Notes: generated by a model not told the origin, from the sequence alone. 64,000 nt of DNA from Chionoecetes opilio (GCA_016584305.1 JACEEZ010002677.1:66001-130000); one strand, 5' to 3'. Shown: positions 1 to 10,170, counted from the stretch's first letter. Translations and numbers: made by a program.

Positions 1-454
1 ATAATAGTGTTTCATATTATCATTGGTAGTTCTGTAATTATTGTGGCTGTTCAACACAAATCATCTTAATAATAATAATAATTTTATTCTCGCATACATA
101 CATACAAACAGACAAAAAACAAAGCAATAAGAACAAGTCAAGGAGTAAACTTAAGGCAATTATGGATTGACACTCAGGAAAAACAAATGTTAGGGTAATT
201 AGAGCCAAATTATAAATATTTTGATTTTGTAGTTATGATACTAGGCGACATATCACTTGCCTCAGAAGATTTCTTGTTTCCAAGGAAAAAAATAGATATT
301 CAGATTTTAGTAAATTATTTCAGATTTTGTATTTATGATACTAGGCGACATGTGACTTGCCTCTTCAGATGAATTGTTGTGTTTTCAAGGAATAAAGGAC
401 TAGGGGTATGAGTGTTGTGTAGGGGTGGGGCACTGACGCACCGTTGCCTCACAG
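1..454. other. Intron or upstream sequence with a local 80-bp duplication
   Basis: No coding signal is seen. A short AAT run lies near 68-82 and is followed by a stretch resembling 50548-50665, so both look like the 3' tail of one dispersed repeat on the minus strand. Two imperfect tandem copies of about 80 bp sharing 'ATGATACTAGGCGACAT' lie at about 225-300 and 315-392. The stretch ends in the splice acceptor TTGCCTCACAG at 444-454, so it is most likely intron of the gene beginning at 455. Confidence 0.5.
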
Positions 455-2576
455 AGACGGGAGATCCGGGCCGGCCGCCGCAGACTGAGGGACAGGAAGC
501 CCGGGTTCAGCATCGTGTCCTCCGTCAACGACAAGGTTTCCAGGTTCCTCCAGGTAGGTTTGTGTTTGAAAAATATCTATGTTGTTGAATTAGTTGAGTG
601 TACAAAGAATGGGTGCACTTTACAATGAGTTTCAATCAGAAAGTGAGAAGTGACAAGCCTTCAGCTGCAACTCAGAAGTCCTTTCATCCTACGGGACTAC
701 TGTTGTGATTTGCCACTACAGATGCACTCTAGATCATTTGTAATATAGAAAATTATTAATTGTGCATGTCAATAATGCTTTAAGTATGATATTTTTCCAC
801 ACCTCGACCCTGTTTAATGCACGTTCCTGGAAAATCTTGCACTAACACAAAAATGGGTTAATTAAATCCAATGTGCTGCCACAGTAGTGCCAGATTAGTG
901 ATGGTGTGCTTGTACTAGTGTTGGGATTTATTAAGCGGCTCTTCACACACCCGACTGTCGGTAATTACTCGCAGGATCCGCGTCAGTCAGAGCTGCGCCT
1001 GCGCCCCATGACGGACAAGGACCGGGACCAGCTGAAGCACCTGGCCAACCTGTACTCCCTCACCATCCACAGCACCGACGACCACACGGCGCCCATCCTC
1101 ACCAAGACCAGGTGAGCACTCCTCCGTGTTGTAAGCCACTCGGGGGAAGGAAGAAAGTGTCCTGCTTCCTCCCTCTTCCAGACCTTGGCAGTTTCCAGGC
1201 CAGTCAAGCATTGGATCTTTCTTGCTTCTTAATGCTATTGACGGTAACAGGCTCTAGAAAAATACTGCCTTCCCCACTGCATGCATCACATGTTGGGTTA
1301 GGGAGGCGGTGGCAGAGTGGTCACCGCCTGCAAGTGGCGGGCTTGCTGTGCCAAGTTCAATCCCCAACGAGTGCCAAAATCTTTCTGCACCGTCGAGTGG
1401 TCCAAGAACACCCATTAACTCTTTCCTTCGATATTGAGTGCATTGGAGGACACGGGGCCAGCAAGAGCCTTTAATCACAGGCGCCACTATACAAATCCTG
1501 CCTGCGCCACCACGGCCGAAGGCTAAAAAATTTGTAAAGAATTGTTGATCCATGTTACGAAGCAATAAGATTATAAAAATGTAATTTGTTGCTCTTGGTG
1601 TTGAAATTCAGCTTGTTTTCATTTTGTTTTATTGATATTGCTTTTCTGAACAGTGATAAATTCAAACTTTTTAGCTTAATGCTGAAGCCAAACTGAGCTA
1701 TCTAAGATCAATAGTAACTCTGCTGCGAAGGTTTGAGGAAGAACCTCTGTGCTTACTCAGGCTGTGCTGCGGGTTACTGAGCTTGTCTACACACAGTACA
1801 CTCCACAGGATTTATTTACATACTCACCTCACATTAATAGATTTAATTTTTTAATAGCCCAGTATGTCATTGTAGCCATTCCATTGGTGTGTGCATTTCT
1901 TGATATTGATAGTGGTGTTGTGACGAGTGTGGTGTTGTGTGGCAGGAACACCATCACCAAGCAGTGGCTGGAGGTGGACGAGGCCCTGGCCTGTGGCGGG
2001 GCCTTCCCGGGGGGCCTGCCGGTGCCTCTCAGTGACCTCAAGCGGCGGCGACGCACGCCGCCGCCGCCCTCCAACAACCTGACGGAGGGCAGCAACGACT
2101 CCGTGGAGAGCGTGTCCAACAGTGCCGGACTCTCAGGTAGAAAGCCTGGCAGTCTTACAGATCATTAGATAAATACCAAAATACTGTGCCCACTCACTTG
2201 ACTTGTTCATTTATTCTTTCTTTTGTTCAGTGAATGCAGAGGTCATTTTGATTTAATGTATGTACTAATCCTTTGCAACTATTTTATGGTCACTTAATTT
2301 TCCTCCTGTAATTTTCCTTTAACCTTCAACGAGTTTGTCCTTGCCACCTGCCTCCCAGACACACTAGCTCAGAGTTTGATAATTCCCCACCCGAGAGTGT
2401 ACAGTGTGGTGTTTGTGGTGGTGGCAGGTGGGTACCGTCCTCCCGTGCCCAGTGTCAGCTGGGACGATGACGTGGGTGACTGCTGTGCAGACTCCCTCTC
2501 GGAGCGCCTGGCGGACTCCGAACCGGACCCGCTGCCCTCGCCGTCCTCCCTGGGCCTGCACGACTGCACACTCTGA
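455..2576 (+). CDS. GPATCH2L: GPATCH2/GPATCH2L-like protein, last four coding exons (5' part outside window)
   Basis: Four exons join cleanly: 455-553, 975-1111, 1946-2136 and 2428-2576 (TGA stop). All introns are GT/AG and all phases agree; codons AGG and GGT are split across the second and third introns. The 193 readable residues begin RREIRAGRRRLRDRKPG, pass DPRQSELRLRP, a LYSL stretch and SDLKRRRRTPPPP, and end in an acidic, serine-rich tail with DCTL at the C-terminus. As I recall the family, human GPATCH2L has the same order: GRRRL, then DPRQ, then LYSL, then DIKRKRKP. No glycine-rich G-patch follows, as in the '2-like' paralogue. GPATCH2 proteins are nuclear and linked to RNA-helicase regulation; the role of the 2L form is poorly known. 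The exons are much richer in G+C than their introns, supporting real coding sequence. A SINE sits in the second intron and a LINE about 260 bp beyond the stop. The exon structure is much surer than the family name. Confidence 0.62.
1297..1522 (+). mobile_element. tRNA-derived SINE, family A
   Basis: The head GGGAGGCGGTGGCAGAGTGG matches an RNA polymerase III A-box region, and CCAAGTTCAATCCCC resembles a B-box. The body carries the family signatures CTTTCTGCACCGTCGAGTGG, 'ATCACAGGCGCCACTAT' and 'TGCGCCACCACGG', shared with copies at 6172-6515 (minus), 8320-8768 and 21098-21345 (minus). The poly-A/GT tail is missing here. It lies in the second visible intron of the GPATCH2-like gene. Confidence 0.75.
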
Positions 2577-2839
2577 GGCTGCTGCTGCATCACTGCCAGG
2601 CTTGAAATCTCAGTTGTAAGGTAAACAATTTATTTTACAGCTGCATTAGATCAATATTTGTGGATCAATCATATACCCTCAGTGATTTCTGAGGTTGATT
2701 TCAAAAGGTATAGCTGCTCATCTTACTACACAGAAGATGTTTACATAGTGGCCAATGATTTCTTTATTATTCAACGGACTAGATTATTATTTGGACTAGA
2801 ACTCTCCTGGAGAGAGAGACAAGGAGAGGTATGTCAGAA
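2577..2839 (+). other. Probable start of 3' UTR of the GPATCH2-like gene
   Basis: Sequence between the stop codon and the LINE insertion. It is AT-rich without coding signal. No AATAAA is seen here, so the transcript either continues past the LINE or uses a variant signal. Confidence 0.35.
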
Positions 2840-4640
2840 GTCTAACCTCTGATGCTGAGGATGTCGAGGGCAATTTGAACGCTAATGACCTCCGACCCGC
2901 CTACCGAGCCCTGAAGAAGCCGTTCCAAGTCTCCATCTTGGGCGAGTGCTATCCGAGTAACAGATGGGCGCCTCGTGTCGGACATGGATGGGCAGATGGC
3001 TCGTTGGGATGAGCACTTTGGGCAGTTGTTCACAGTGGACCCTCCAATTGGGCAGCTTCACACCACTGGATTACGGGCAGTGGATGCCGATCCTCCCATT
3101 GACGAAACCACACCCTCTCTTGACGAAGTCAGAGAGGCTGTAGCAAAGTTGAGGGGTGGAAAGGCAGCTGGTGTTTGTAATATTAGTGCGGAGCTCCTCA
3201 AAGCTGGGGGTGAGGCCATGATCCGCGGGCTGCATGCTGTCCTGACTGCCGTGTGACAATCAGGTACCATTCCTCCTGACTGGAAAAGGGGGCTGGTCGT
3301 CCCTATCTGGAAAGGGAAAGGGGACCGTCAGGACTGCAACAATTACTGCAGTATTACACTGCTCAGCATGCCAGCCAAGGTGCTTGCCCATCTATTATTG
3401 CTGACACGGATGCGCAGCTATCTGCTGATGATCAGAGACCTCAGCAGTTTGGGTTCACGCCTGGTAAGTCAACAACTGACCGTATCCTAGCGCTGCTTGT
3501 CCTGGTGGAACGCCGACGTGAGTTTCGACAGGGGATGCTTACAGGCAATGTTGATCTCAAGAAGGCATTTGACTCAGTGCATCGTGAGTCACTCTGGGAT
3601 CTTCTGCGATTTTGCGGGATTCCTGCAAGGACTATTGGTTTGATGACTGGTCTGTACTCTGGGACTGAGAGTGCTGTGAAGTGTGGGGGAGGTGTATTTC
3701 CTGTGAATACAGGAGTGAGGCAAGGGTGCGTCCTTGCCCCATCACTTTTCAGCGCTTGTATGGACTGGGTATTGGGCAAAGTTGTAGATCAAAGATATTG
3801 TGGAGCATCCCTCGGCAACACCAAGATCACTGATCTTATTTTTGCCAATGATGCAGTAATCTTTGCTGAGTCGTTGGAGGTCCTGGTGATGGCTCTCGAG
3901 GCGCTGCACGAGGAGGCAAAGCCTTTGGGATTTGAGGTCTCCTGGCTTAAGACCAAGGTCCAGGTGTTTGGAGGCTTACTAGATGAAGCAGTACAGTCTG
4001 TTCATGCGTGCGGTGAGGACATTGAGATCTTGGAAAGTTTTACATACCTTGGTAGCGCAGTCCATAATGATGGCAGGTCACGTCAAGAAGTCTTACGGCG
4101 GATTGGCATAGCCCACGGTGTTATGGACTCCCTCAGCGGGAGTATTTGGCGTTGTTGGTCTTCAAGTCGCTTGTGATCCCTGTCTTACTCAATGGATGTG
4201 AGACATGAACAGTGGACACTAAATAGCGACTCAAAGGCGAATCAATGCCTTTGTTAGTAAGTGTCTTCGCAGAATCATGGGATATCGCTGGGATGATTTA
4301 CGTGTCAAATCAGCGATTGCACCGTGAGACTGAATCGAGGCCTATTACCTGCATAGCCCGTCAGCGCCAACTTCGGCTATATGGGCATGTGGCACGCTAC
4401 CCTGAAACCGATCCTTCCCATCGGGTTGTATCTGTAAGAGACAATCCGGCGTGGAGGAGGCCAAGGGGACGCCCACAAGGCTCGTGGCTGGGGCAAGTTG
4501 ATGTTTCCTGCCGAGAGTTGCTTGGTATGGGAAAGGAGCCTGCATGGGGACTCGTGCACGGTGACCCCCGGGAGTGGCGTCGTAGGGTGGGTGAGGCGAC
4601 GCGCCCCCCGGCGTATGCCCCAAATCATTGATTGATTAAT
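2840..4640 (+). mobile_element. Non-LTR retrotransposon (LINE), 5'-truncated, reverse transcriptase pseudogene
   Basis: Reverse-transcriptase blocks appear in order although the frame changes: GGKAAGVCNISAELLKAGG (about 3158-3215), IPPDWKRGLVVPIWKGKGDR (about 3268-3330), VDLKKAFDSVHRESLW (about 3550-3597, palm motif A), GVRQGCVLAPSLFS (about 3712-3753) and LIFANDAVIFAE (about 3835-3870). The last is the catalytic box, normally F/Y-A-D-D; here the first Asp is Asn, so the enzyme would be dead. Other lesions are a TGA in place of an expected Trp after AVLTAV (about 3254), shifts near 3350-3500, and loss of a segment after SIWRC (about 4155). The C-terminal part (4245-4631) includes RQRQLRLYGHVARYPE and ends at a TTGATTGATT tail. 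The same 3' part is at 33443-33860. The clade (RTE-like or relative) is not certain. Confidence 0.88.
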
Positions 4641-5960
4641 GATGATGAGGAGGGTGGCATATATAATATATGGCATTTTTTTCTCCACAGAACAGATGTT
4701 GGCTGGACTGCAGGAACTTGACATATCTTTGCTGAGTCCGAGGGGCTTGCACTCCATCCTTCTGTATCCACCGGGAGGCATATGAGCTGGTACACAGGAC
4801 GATGATATTCCTCACAAGTGGAAGTTATGACCTAAGAGAGAGAGATTATGTTGAAGACAATTTGATATTTATGAAGAAGTGAAGTAAGGGCCTATCAGTC
4901 TTTTTCCCTGTGGTGGGTGGCTAGGAGGCGTGTGCTGTTCATAGTTCTGCCCAGTATTTATTGTAGACCTCTTGCCCGTTGAAGCAGACAGTGATGCGAG
5001 CCATAGTTCCTCATTAGCCTTAACACACCACTGTTGCAAATATTTCTTTCAGTGTAGGCACATTTTTACCTCGGCAAACCATGGTATTTGCTAGCTATTA
5101 CTCCCGCATTAGTTTCGGCCCTATTTCACAAGGATATTTTTAAGGGGGGAGAAATTGTTTTGATCATACATTGATTTAAAGATGATTTGTAAAGCGTTAG
5201 CCAACATTTTAAATGTTTTGTTTTGATGGAGTTCAAACATCATCCTATGAAGTAAAACCATGATGCTATAACTGACAGGCCACCTGTATTGCAGCGGTGA
5301 TCTCCCGTGTGTGGGTGACGTGCAAGGAAGTCACCGTGTGGTTACCATAGTAATATATTTATACTCTGATCCGTTGTGTGGCTGCATTAGATGCAGGGCA
5401 AGGTTTTGATGATCTAATGGTTTATAAAGGTCAGCAAGTATGGTGTGACCGGTGTTATTCTTTTGTGAATTATTCTATGGTTCAGTTACTGTTGAAGCTG
5501 TCCAGATTATTTTAATGAAGTAAGATATAGGTAGAAAAGTACAAATATTTTCACCAAGGTTCATGATTTTGACAAATATGATCATTATGATAATGCATAT
5601 TGTACTTATATAACTAAATGTATATTTATCAAATAGAGTCATTCAGACAAGTGATGAAAATGTGTTTCTTTTCAAGGTTGACACTTGACAATTCCTTCCG
5701 TTGTGATTGTTGATGCTCGATAGAAGTTTTACTGAAAATTGTGATTTTTGTGATTTTTTAAAGTTTGCAATCGGCCACAAGCTTTAACTCAATGGATGAA
5801 GAATTATTTGAGGGAGTCTGATATTGAGCTATAATTTTTGGTCATTGTGTTACCGGTAAAAAGTCGGGTACCATGTATTGAAAATTGAAGGAAAGTTCAT
5901 TGCATCTCTAAATTTCATGGTGGTGAATTTCAAACAGACACAAAATGTGAAATTGAGAAC
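4641..5960. other. AT-rich non-coding stretch, no recognised element
   Basis: No open frame of note and no tandem repeat. It could be the rest of the 3' UTR of the GPATCH2-like gene, which the LINE at 2840-4640 would then split, or plain intergenic DNA. Confidence 0.3.
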
Positions 5961-6056
5961 AGTTAAAGGCAAGCCTCCAGGGCCTACCATCCCACCCCTG
6001 TAGCTCACTGCCTACATGCGCTATAGGCATAGGTGTATAAAAAAAAAAAAAAATAT
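5961..6056 (+). mobile_element. SINE family A, 3'-end fragment
   Basis: Contains the family tail 'CAGGGCCTACCATCCCACCC', then GCGCTATAGGCATAGGTGTA and a poly-A run. The tRNA-like head is absent. It is an inverted partner of the nearby full copy at 6172-6515. Confidence 0.7.
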
Positions 6057-6171
6057 TTAAAAAAAACTGTCTTTGCCATGCCGAGTTACAGTAAAACCCT
6101 TATAACTCGGCACTGTATAACTCGGAATTTGATATAACTCTGCATGGCAAAGACAAAGTTGTTGTTGTTTT

Positions 6172-6515
6172 GTTTTTTTACACCTATGCCTATAGCACAT
6201 GTAGGCAGTGAGCTCCAGGGGTGGGATGGTAGGCCCTGGAGGTTCACTCGAGGGCTGTGATGGTTGGCCCTCGCCCGTGGTGGCGCAGGCAGGATTCTTA
6301 TAGTGACGCCTGTGATCAGAGGCTCATGCCGCCCCCTGTGTCCTCCCATGCACTCACAGTCGAAGGTAGAGTTAATGGACAGGGCATGTAGGTGTTCATA
6401 GGCTACTCGACGGTGCAGAAAGATTTCAAGTGGATTTATGGGTCTCACTCGGGATCGAACTCGGGTCTTCGAGAACGCCACCCGGTGACGCTAACCACTC
6501 TGCTACCGCCTCACC
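6172..6515 (-). mobile_element. tRNA-derived SINE, family A, near full length
   Basis: On the minus strand it begins GGTGAGGCGGTAGCAGAGTG (A-box region) and has GAGTTCGATCCCGAGTGAGA (B-box). The body carries the 'CTTTCTGCACCGTCGAGTAG' and 'GGCGTCACTATAAGAATCC' signatures, and the copy ends in 'AGGGCCTACCATCCCACCC' plus an A-rich tail at 6172-6179. It is inserted in the left part of the Tigger-like element and is one of the best copies for defining the family. Confidence 0.85.
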
Positions 6516-6702
6516 TAAACTGCATCTCATGGTTTTCACTCGGCATATCATGCCCTCACAACCTCTTCTGTGAACATGTAAACAGAAAGTTGGCAAAAAA
6601 TAATGTATCTCGGCATATTGAAGTTATAACTGCATCTCTTCGCTTACATCTGCATATCGTCAGTCGCATAAAGTAGTGTTTTTGTCCTTTTGACACTTTC
6701 CT

Positions 6703-7257
6703 GCAGGCTCAGGCTCTTCAATTTCATTCCCTTCCTGCTGGAGACACCCTTGCGTGATGGAGCTGACATCTTGAAATACAGTACTGTATGATGTAATCCC
6801 AAAACACGTAAAATAGGTGGCAAAGTAAAGCAAAGGTCGGGAACGAGCGTGTAGGCTGTCAGCTGAGCAGTGTTTATGTCGTCCAAGCACCGTCTTGGAT
6901 ACGAATTCAGTTTTTTGTCGAAATTGAAAAAGGATTGGTTTCTGCTTCAAAAACACAACAAACTTGGTAGGAGTCAAAATAATAATCAATGCAAAACATT
7001 GCAAACAATATCACAAAGTAGTATAACACACATTTCAGCAAGTGTTATTGGATGGGATTCGTAATCCAAGACGGTGCTTGGACGACAAAAACACGGCTCA
7101 GCCTACGCGCTGGTACCCGACCTTTGCTTTACTTTGCCACCTATTTTACGTGTTTTGGGATTACATCATACAGTACTGTATATCAAGATGTCAGCTCCAT
7201 CACGCAAGGGTGTCTCCAGCAGGAAGGGAATGAAATTGAAGAGCCTGAGCTTGCAGG
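6703..7257. repeat. Inverted duplication of the Tigger transposase N-terminus around a small TIR element
   Basis: The left arm 6703-6841 and right arm 7117-7257 are near-identical reverse complements, each carrying the MSAPSRKGVSSRKGMKLKSL coding start. Between them at about 6860-7098 is a 240-bp unit with its own inverted ends: GTCGTCCAAGCACCGTCTTGG on the left and CCAAGACGGTGCTTGGACGAC on the right. Related units occur at about 42685-42755 and 43290-43545. See the finding on this family. Confidence 0.75.
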
Positions 7258-7613
7258 AAAAGGTGAAAGTGCTGGCAAGGATGGATGCAGGTGCGTCCAT
7301 GTGTGCTATTTGTGCTGAGTTTGATATCAAATCCAGCACATTCTACCCGTTCACTGGTAAGTGTACTTTTTATGCTTTTACACTACTGTATTTACATTTA
7401 TTTTTTTTTTTACCCATATCAGAGGGCATTGCATAACTCGGCACATTGAATAACTCGGCAAGGGCCAGAGCCCCTATCGTGCCGAGTTATAAGGCTATTA
7501 CTGTACACTACCCTCCCGAGTTTCGCGCTTGCTTTCTTCCGGAGGCATAGCGCGAAACTCGCGGATCGCGAAACTCGGGTATTAAAAACCCTGTAAAAAT
7601 GCTTATTTAGTCC

Positions 7614-7727
7614 GTTTTTTTTTTTTTTTTTTTTTTTTTTTTGGTGTGTGTGCCTACAGCGCCGTTAGGCAGTGACCTCCAGGGGTGGGATGATAGGCCC
7701 TGGAGGTTAACTTGAGGGCTGTGTACC
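7614..7727 (-). mobile_element. SINE family A, 3' fragment with poly-A tail
   Basis: A T run of about 29 nt (minus-strand poly-A) is followed by the family tail in reverse (GTAGGCACACAC, 'CAGGGCCTATCATCCCACCC'), ending in GAGGGCTGTG. Only the last ~90 bp of the family are present. It lies inside the TA-flanked element at 7506-8880. Confidence 0.7.
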
Positions 7728-7778
7728 TACCGTATTTTACAGCTTATAAGACTCACTTTTTCCCCAAAAAAATATCCT

Positions 7779-7886
7779 GAAAATGCCCCAAGCCCCTGTC
7801 CACCCAGCAGTGAATGGGTACTGGGTGTTAGCCTAGGGTTTGTGACCCGCTTCCCGGGGTGGTGGCTTCGGCCAACACTACGTAGA
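7779..7886 (+). mobile_element. SINE family B (tRNA-Val-like), body fragment
   Basis: Matches the body of the copy at 44453-44695: 'CCCCTGTCCACCCAGCAGTG', then GGGTACTGGGTGTTAGCC, then 'GGTGGTGGCTTCGGCCAACA'. The tRNA-like head is missing. Confidence 0.7.
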
Positions 7887-8319
7887 GAAGAGGAAGGAGG
7901 AGAGGAGCTTGAGATTGAGCTTGAGTTGGGAGTCACCCAGCGGATGCTGTTTTGGTGTGAGTGAGTGAGCTTGACACATATCTTGTCAGCTGATGGTTGT
8001 GTGACAGTGTTATACGACAATAACACTTGTCACAATGCCTTCCTCTCTTCTCTCCTGTCTCCTCCAGTACCTCCAGAAACCACAGTACCACACACGTCAT
8101 GGTTAATCACTTATAAAGGAGTATTTTGTGGTAAATAGTAAGGTAAGGTGCTACTTATTTCGAGGTGTTACCTATCTTATGCGACACCGGCTGTTCCTGT
8201 AGAGAAAAACACAAACAAATGGAAAAAAAACTAAGCAAAACTACATACAGCTATACTAAGCCTATTATTATACTATACTAAGCAGGAAGGAAGGAAGATG
8301 TGTCCCGTACGTCTCTTAT

Positions 8320-8768
8320 GGGAGGCGGTAGCAGAGTGGGTAGCGTCAAGATATATGTCAAGCTCGAGCACGAGCTTGACAGACGACCTACAAAGTGATG
8401 ATACTAAGCAAAAAAGGTCACAAGAAGAAGTCTCCGAGTGGCGTTCTCGGTGATCCGAGTTCGATCCTTGATGAGGGCTGTAAAATCCACTTTAAATCTT
8501 TCTCTGCACTGTTGAGTGGCCTAAGAACACCCACACGCTGCCCATTAGCTCTACCTTCGATTGCGAGTGCATCGGAGGATACAGGGGGCGGCATGAGCCT
8601 CTAATCACAGGCGTCACTATAGAAATTCTGTCTGCGCCACCACGGGCGAGGACCAACCATCACAGCCCTCAAGTTAATCTCCAGGGCCTACCATCCCACT
8701 CCTGGAGGTCACTGCCTAACGGCGCTGTAGGCGCACACACACACGCAAAAAAAAAAAAAAAAAAAAAG
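8320..8768 (+). mobile_element. tRNA-derived SINE, family A, with internal insertion
   Basis: Head GGGAGGCGGTAGCAGAGTGG at 8320, B-box GAGTTCGATCCTTGATGAGG at about 8457, body and tail as in the family, ending in CACACACACACGC plus about 23 A. About 80 bp between the A- and B-box regions are foreign and include the palindrome GTCAAGCTCG-AGCA-CGAGCTTGAC at 8357-8380. Confidence 0.8.
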
Positions 8769-8882
8769 AAGCGAAACTCGGGGATATAATGCGCGAAAGT
8801 CGGGATGATAAGAATTTAGGACTCAGCGCGAAACTCGAGGATCGCGAAACTCGCATAGCGTGAAACTCGGGAGGGTAGTGTA

Positions 8883-8930
8883 TATCAAATTCCGAGTTAT
8901 ACAGTGCCGAGTTATAAGGGTTTTACTGTA
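8883..8930 (-). mobile_element. Solo Tigger-like terminal repeat
   Basis: The stretch ending TTATAAGGGTTTTACTG is the reverse complement of the Tigger left end at 6089-6136, followed by TA. No matching partner end lies to the right, so it is a fragment. It directly abuts the TA-flanked element at 7506-8880. Confidence 0.7.
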
Positions 8931-8975
8931 GTACTTGAAGATCTTTGGGCGTTTCTGATAGATTATTTTTGCGAT

Positions 8976-9150
8976 ATGCCACATGCATGCATCCTTTATG
9001 GGTGCAGCAAGACAGCTGTGCCTTTCCAGAAAAGTTTGCACACGTTTCCGACTGATACGACAACGTTAAATGTGTTGAAAAGATTAGTGCGGCGGACTAG
9101 GGCAGATTGGAACAGGAAGTTGAAATTTGCAAGGATTTGTAGTGATACAC
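8976..9150 (+). pseudogene. THAP-type zinc-finger domain fragment
   Basis: Codes for a THAP-like domain: MPHACILYGC at the start, HTFP after about 20 residues, a Trp near residue 45, and ICSD at residues 54-57. Spacing fits the C2CH rule (C-x4-C, then 44 residues, then C-x2). The final His is replaced by Thr just where an AC-repeat begins (9151), and shifting one base would restore a CAC codon, so the domain looks cut or slipped there. THAP domains are DNA-binding and occur in host factors and in P-element transposases. The frame opens earlier (8904, in Tigger end sequence) and runs on into LINE sequence. Confidence 0.6.
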
Positions 9151-9159
9151 TCACCACAC

Positions 9160-9896
9160 ACACACACATAAGTAAAGTGATGGAAATGGGCAGTAGCAAA
9201 AAGAGACAGAGAGGAAAGTATTTGATGGGAAATGAATGGATAATCAAAACAAAGGTCGAAAAAGATCTGGGAGTATGGATTAAGGACAATTTGTCACCAG
9301 AGAAGCATATAAACAAGATCACAGGAGATACATATCAGTTGCTGAGGAATATAAGAATGGCATTCAAATATCTGGATGAAGAGATGATCAAGAAATTGAT
9401 AACATCTTTGATTCGACCAAGGTTGGAATATGCGGCAGTGATTTGGTCACCACATAAAAAGAAGGATATAAGGAAGATTGAGAGAATACAAAGAGCAGCC
9501 ACAAAAATGGCTCCAAGCCTGAGAGATTTACCGTATGAAGAAATACTTTCAAGACTAAAACTCCCAACACTTGAGAAAAGAAGAGAAAGGGGAGATTTTA
9601 TAGCAGTGTACAGAGCCTCAATGGGTCTGGAAAAAATTGATAGAGAAGATCTGTTTGTGTGGGACGATAGAAGTACAAGAGGTCATGAGAAGAAATTGAA
9701 AAAGGACAACATGCAAGAGAGATATAAAAAAATACAGCTTCCCATATAGAAGCATAGAAGCCTGGAACAACCTTGATGCAAAAGTGATTAATGCAAGAAG
9801 TATTCAGGACTTCAAAGGCAAGCTGGATAATAGTAGATTTGGAGACGGGACAGTACGAGCATAGCTCTTTTCCTGTATGTTACAACTAGGTAAATG
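9160..9896 (+). mobile_element. CR1-like LINE, C-terminal reverse-transcriptase end and 3' UTR
   Basis: Codes for the post-palm part of a LINE reverse transcriptase: EKDLGVWIKDNLSPEKHINK, then IRPRLEYAAVIWSP, then IQRAATKMAPSLRDLPYEE and RLKLPTLEKRRERGDFI. After one frameshift at about 9745 it continues YRSIEAWNNLDAKVINARS and stops at about 9863. These blocks typify the C-terminus of CR1/Jockey-type elements. The catalytic palm is absent, as expected for 5' truncation. The 3' end 'TACAACTAGGTAAATGC' runs into an AC repeat. Confidence 0.85.
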
Positions 9897-10065
9897 CACA
9901 CACACACACACACTCACTCACTCACTCACCGGATGCTGTTGTGTTTTCCTGACCTTTTCGACACCTCCACACAAACAGCGTCACCACCATCACTATCACC
10001 ACCAAGATTCCCACTCCCATGGCGTGAGGGCTCCAACCGGGGGGGGGGGGGGGGGGAGGGGGGGC
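9895..10065 (+). repeat. AC / ACTC microsatellite and an 18-G run
   Basis: An (AC)n then (ACTC)n tract starts the region. A run of 18 G at 10039-10056 follows, then A and seven more G. The G tract could form quadruplex structure; no function is evident. Confidence 0.85.
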
Positions 10066-10170
10066 GTGGCGGAGCGTTGACTGGGTGTGGGTGGGTGTGG
10101 TAGGAGACGGGGTGTATGGGGTGGACTGGGGTGTGGTAGGAAATGTGGTGGACTGGCGTGTAACATACTT

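Larger units (their letters stand above)
6089..7503 (+). mobile_element. Tigger/pogo-like DNA transposon with TA target duplication, internally rearranged
   Basis: The left end CAGTAAAACCCTTATAACTC and right end GTTATAAGGCTATTACTG are inverted repeats, each flanked by TA (6087-6088 and 7504-7505), the target duplication of the Tc1/mariner/pogo superfamily. CTCGGCA blocks recur inside both ends. An open frame from about 7188 begins MSAPSRKGVSSRKGMKLKSL and continues as SLQEKVKVLARMDAG..AEF, matching the N-terminal CENP-B/pogo helix-turn-helix of Tigger transposases. It stops being homologous near 7350, so the catalytic domain is missing. The same N-terminus also occurs inverted at 6703-6841 (minus). 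A SINE lies inside at 6172-6515. Confidence 0.8.
7506..8880. mobile_element. TA-flanked DNA transposon, non-autonomous, with nested SINEs
   Basis: Ends are inverted repeats: CACTACCCTCCCGAGTTTCG on the left and CGTGAAACTCGGGAGGGTAG then TG on the right. TA flanks both sides (7504-7505 and 8881-8882). GCGAAACTCG blocks recur inside each end, the same layout as the CTCGGCA blocks of the Tigger family next door, so a pogo/Tigger relation is plausible. No transposase frame is present; the interior is filled by SINE pieces, a poly-T run and an unassigned 8100-8320 stretch. Confidence 0.75.

Noticed and set aside
455..1111. R3H single-strand-binding domain in the GPATCH2-like exons
   Set aside because: RDQLKHLANLYSL looks R3H-like, but the Arg-His spacing is wrong and the wider order of motifs fits GPATCH2L better.
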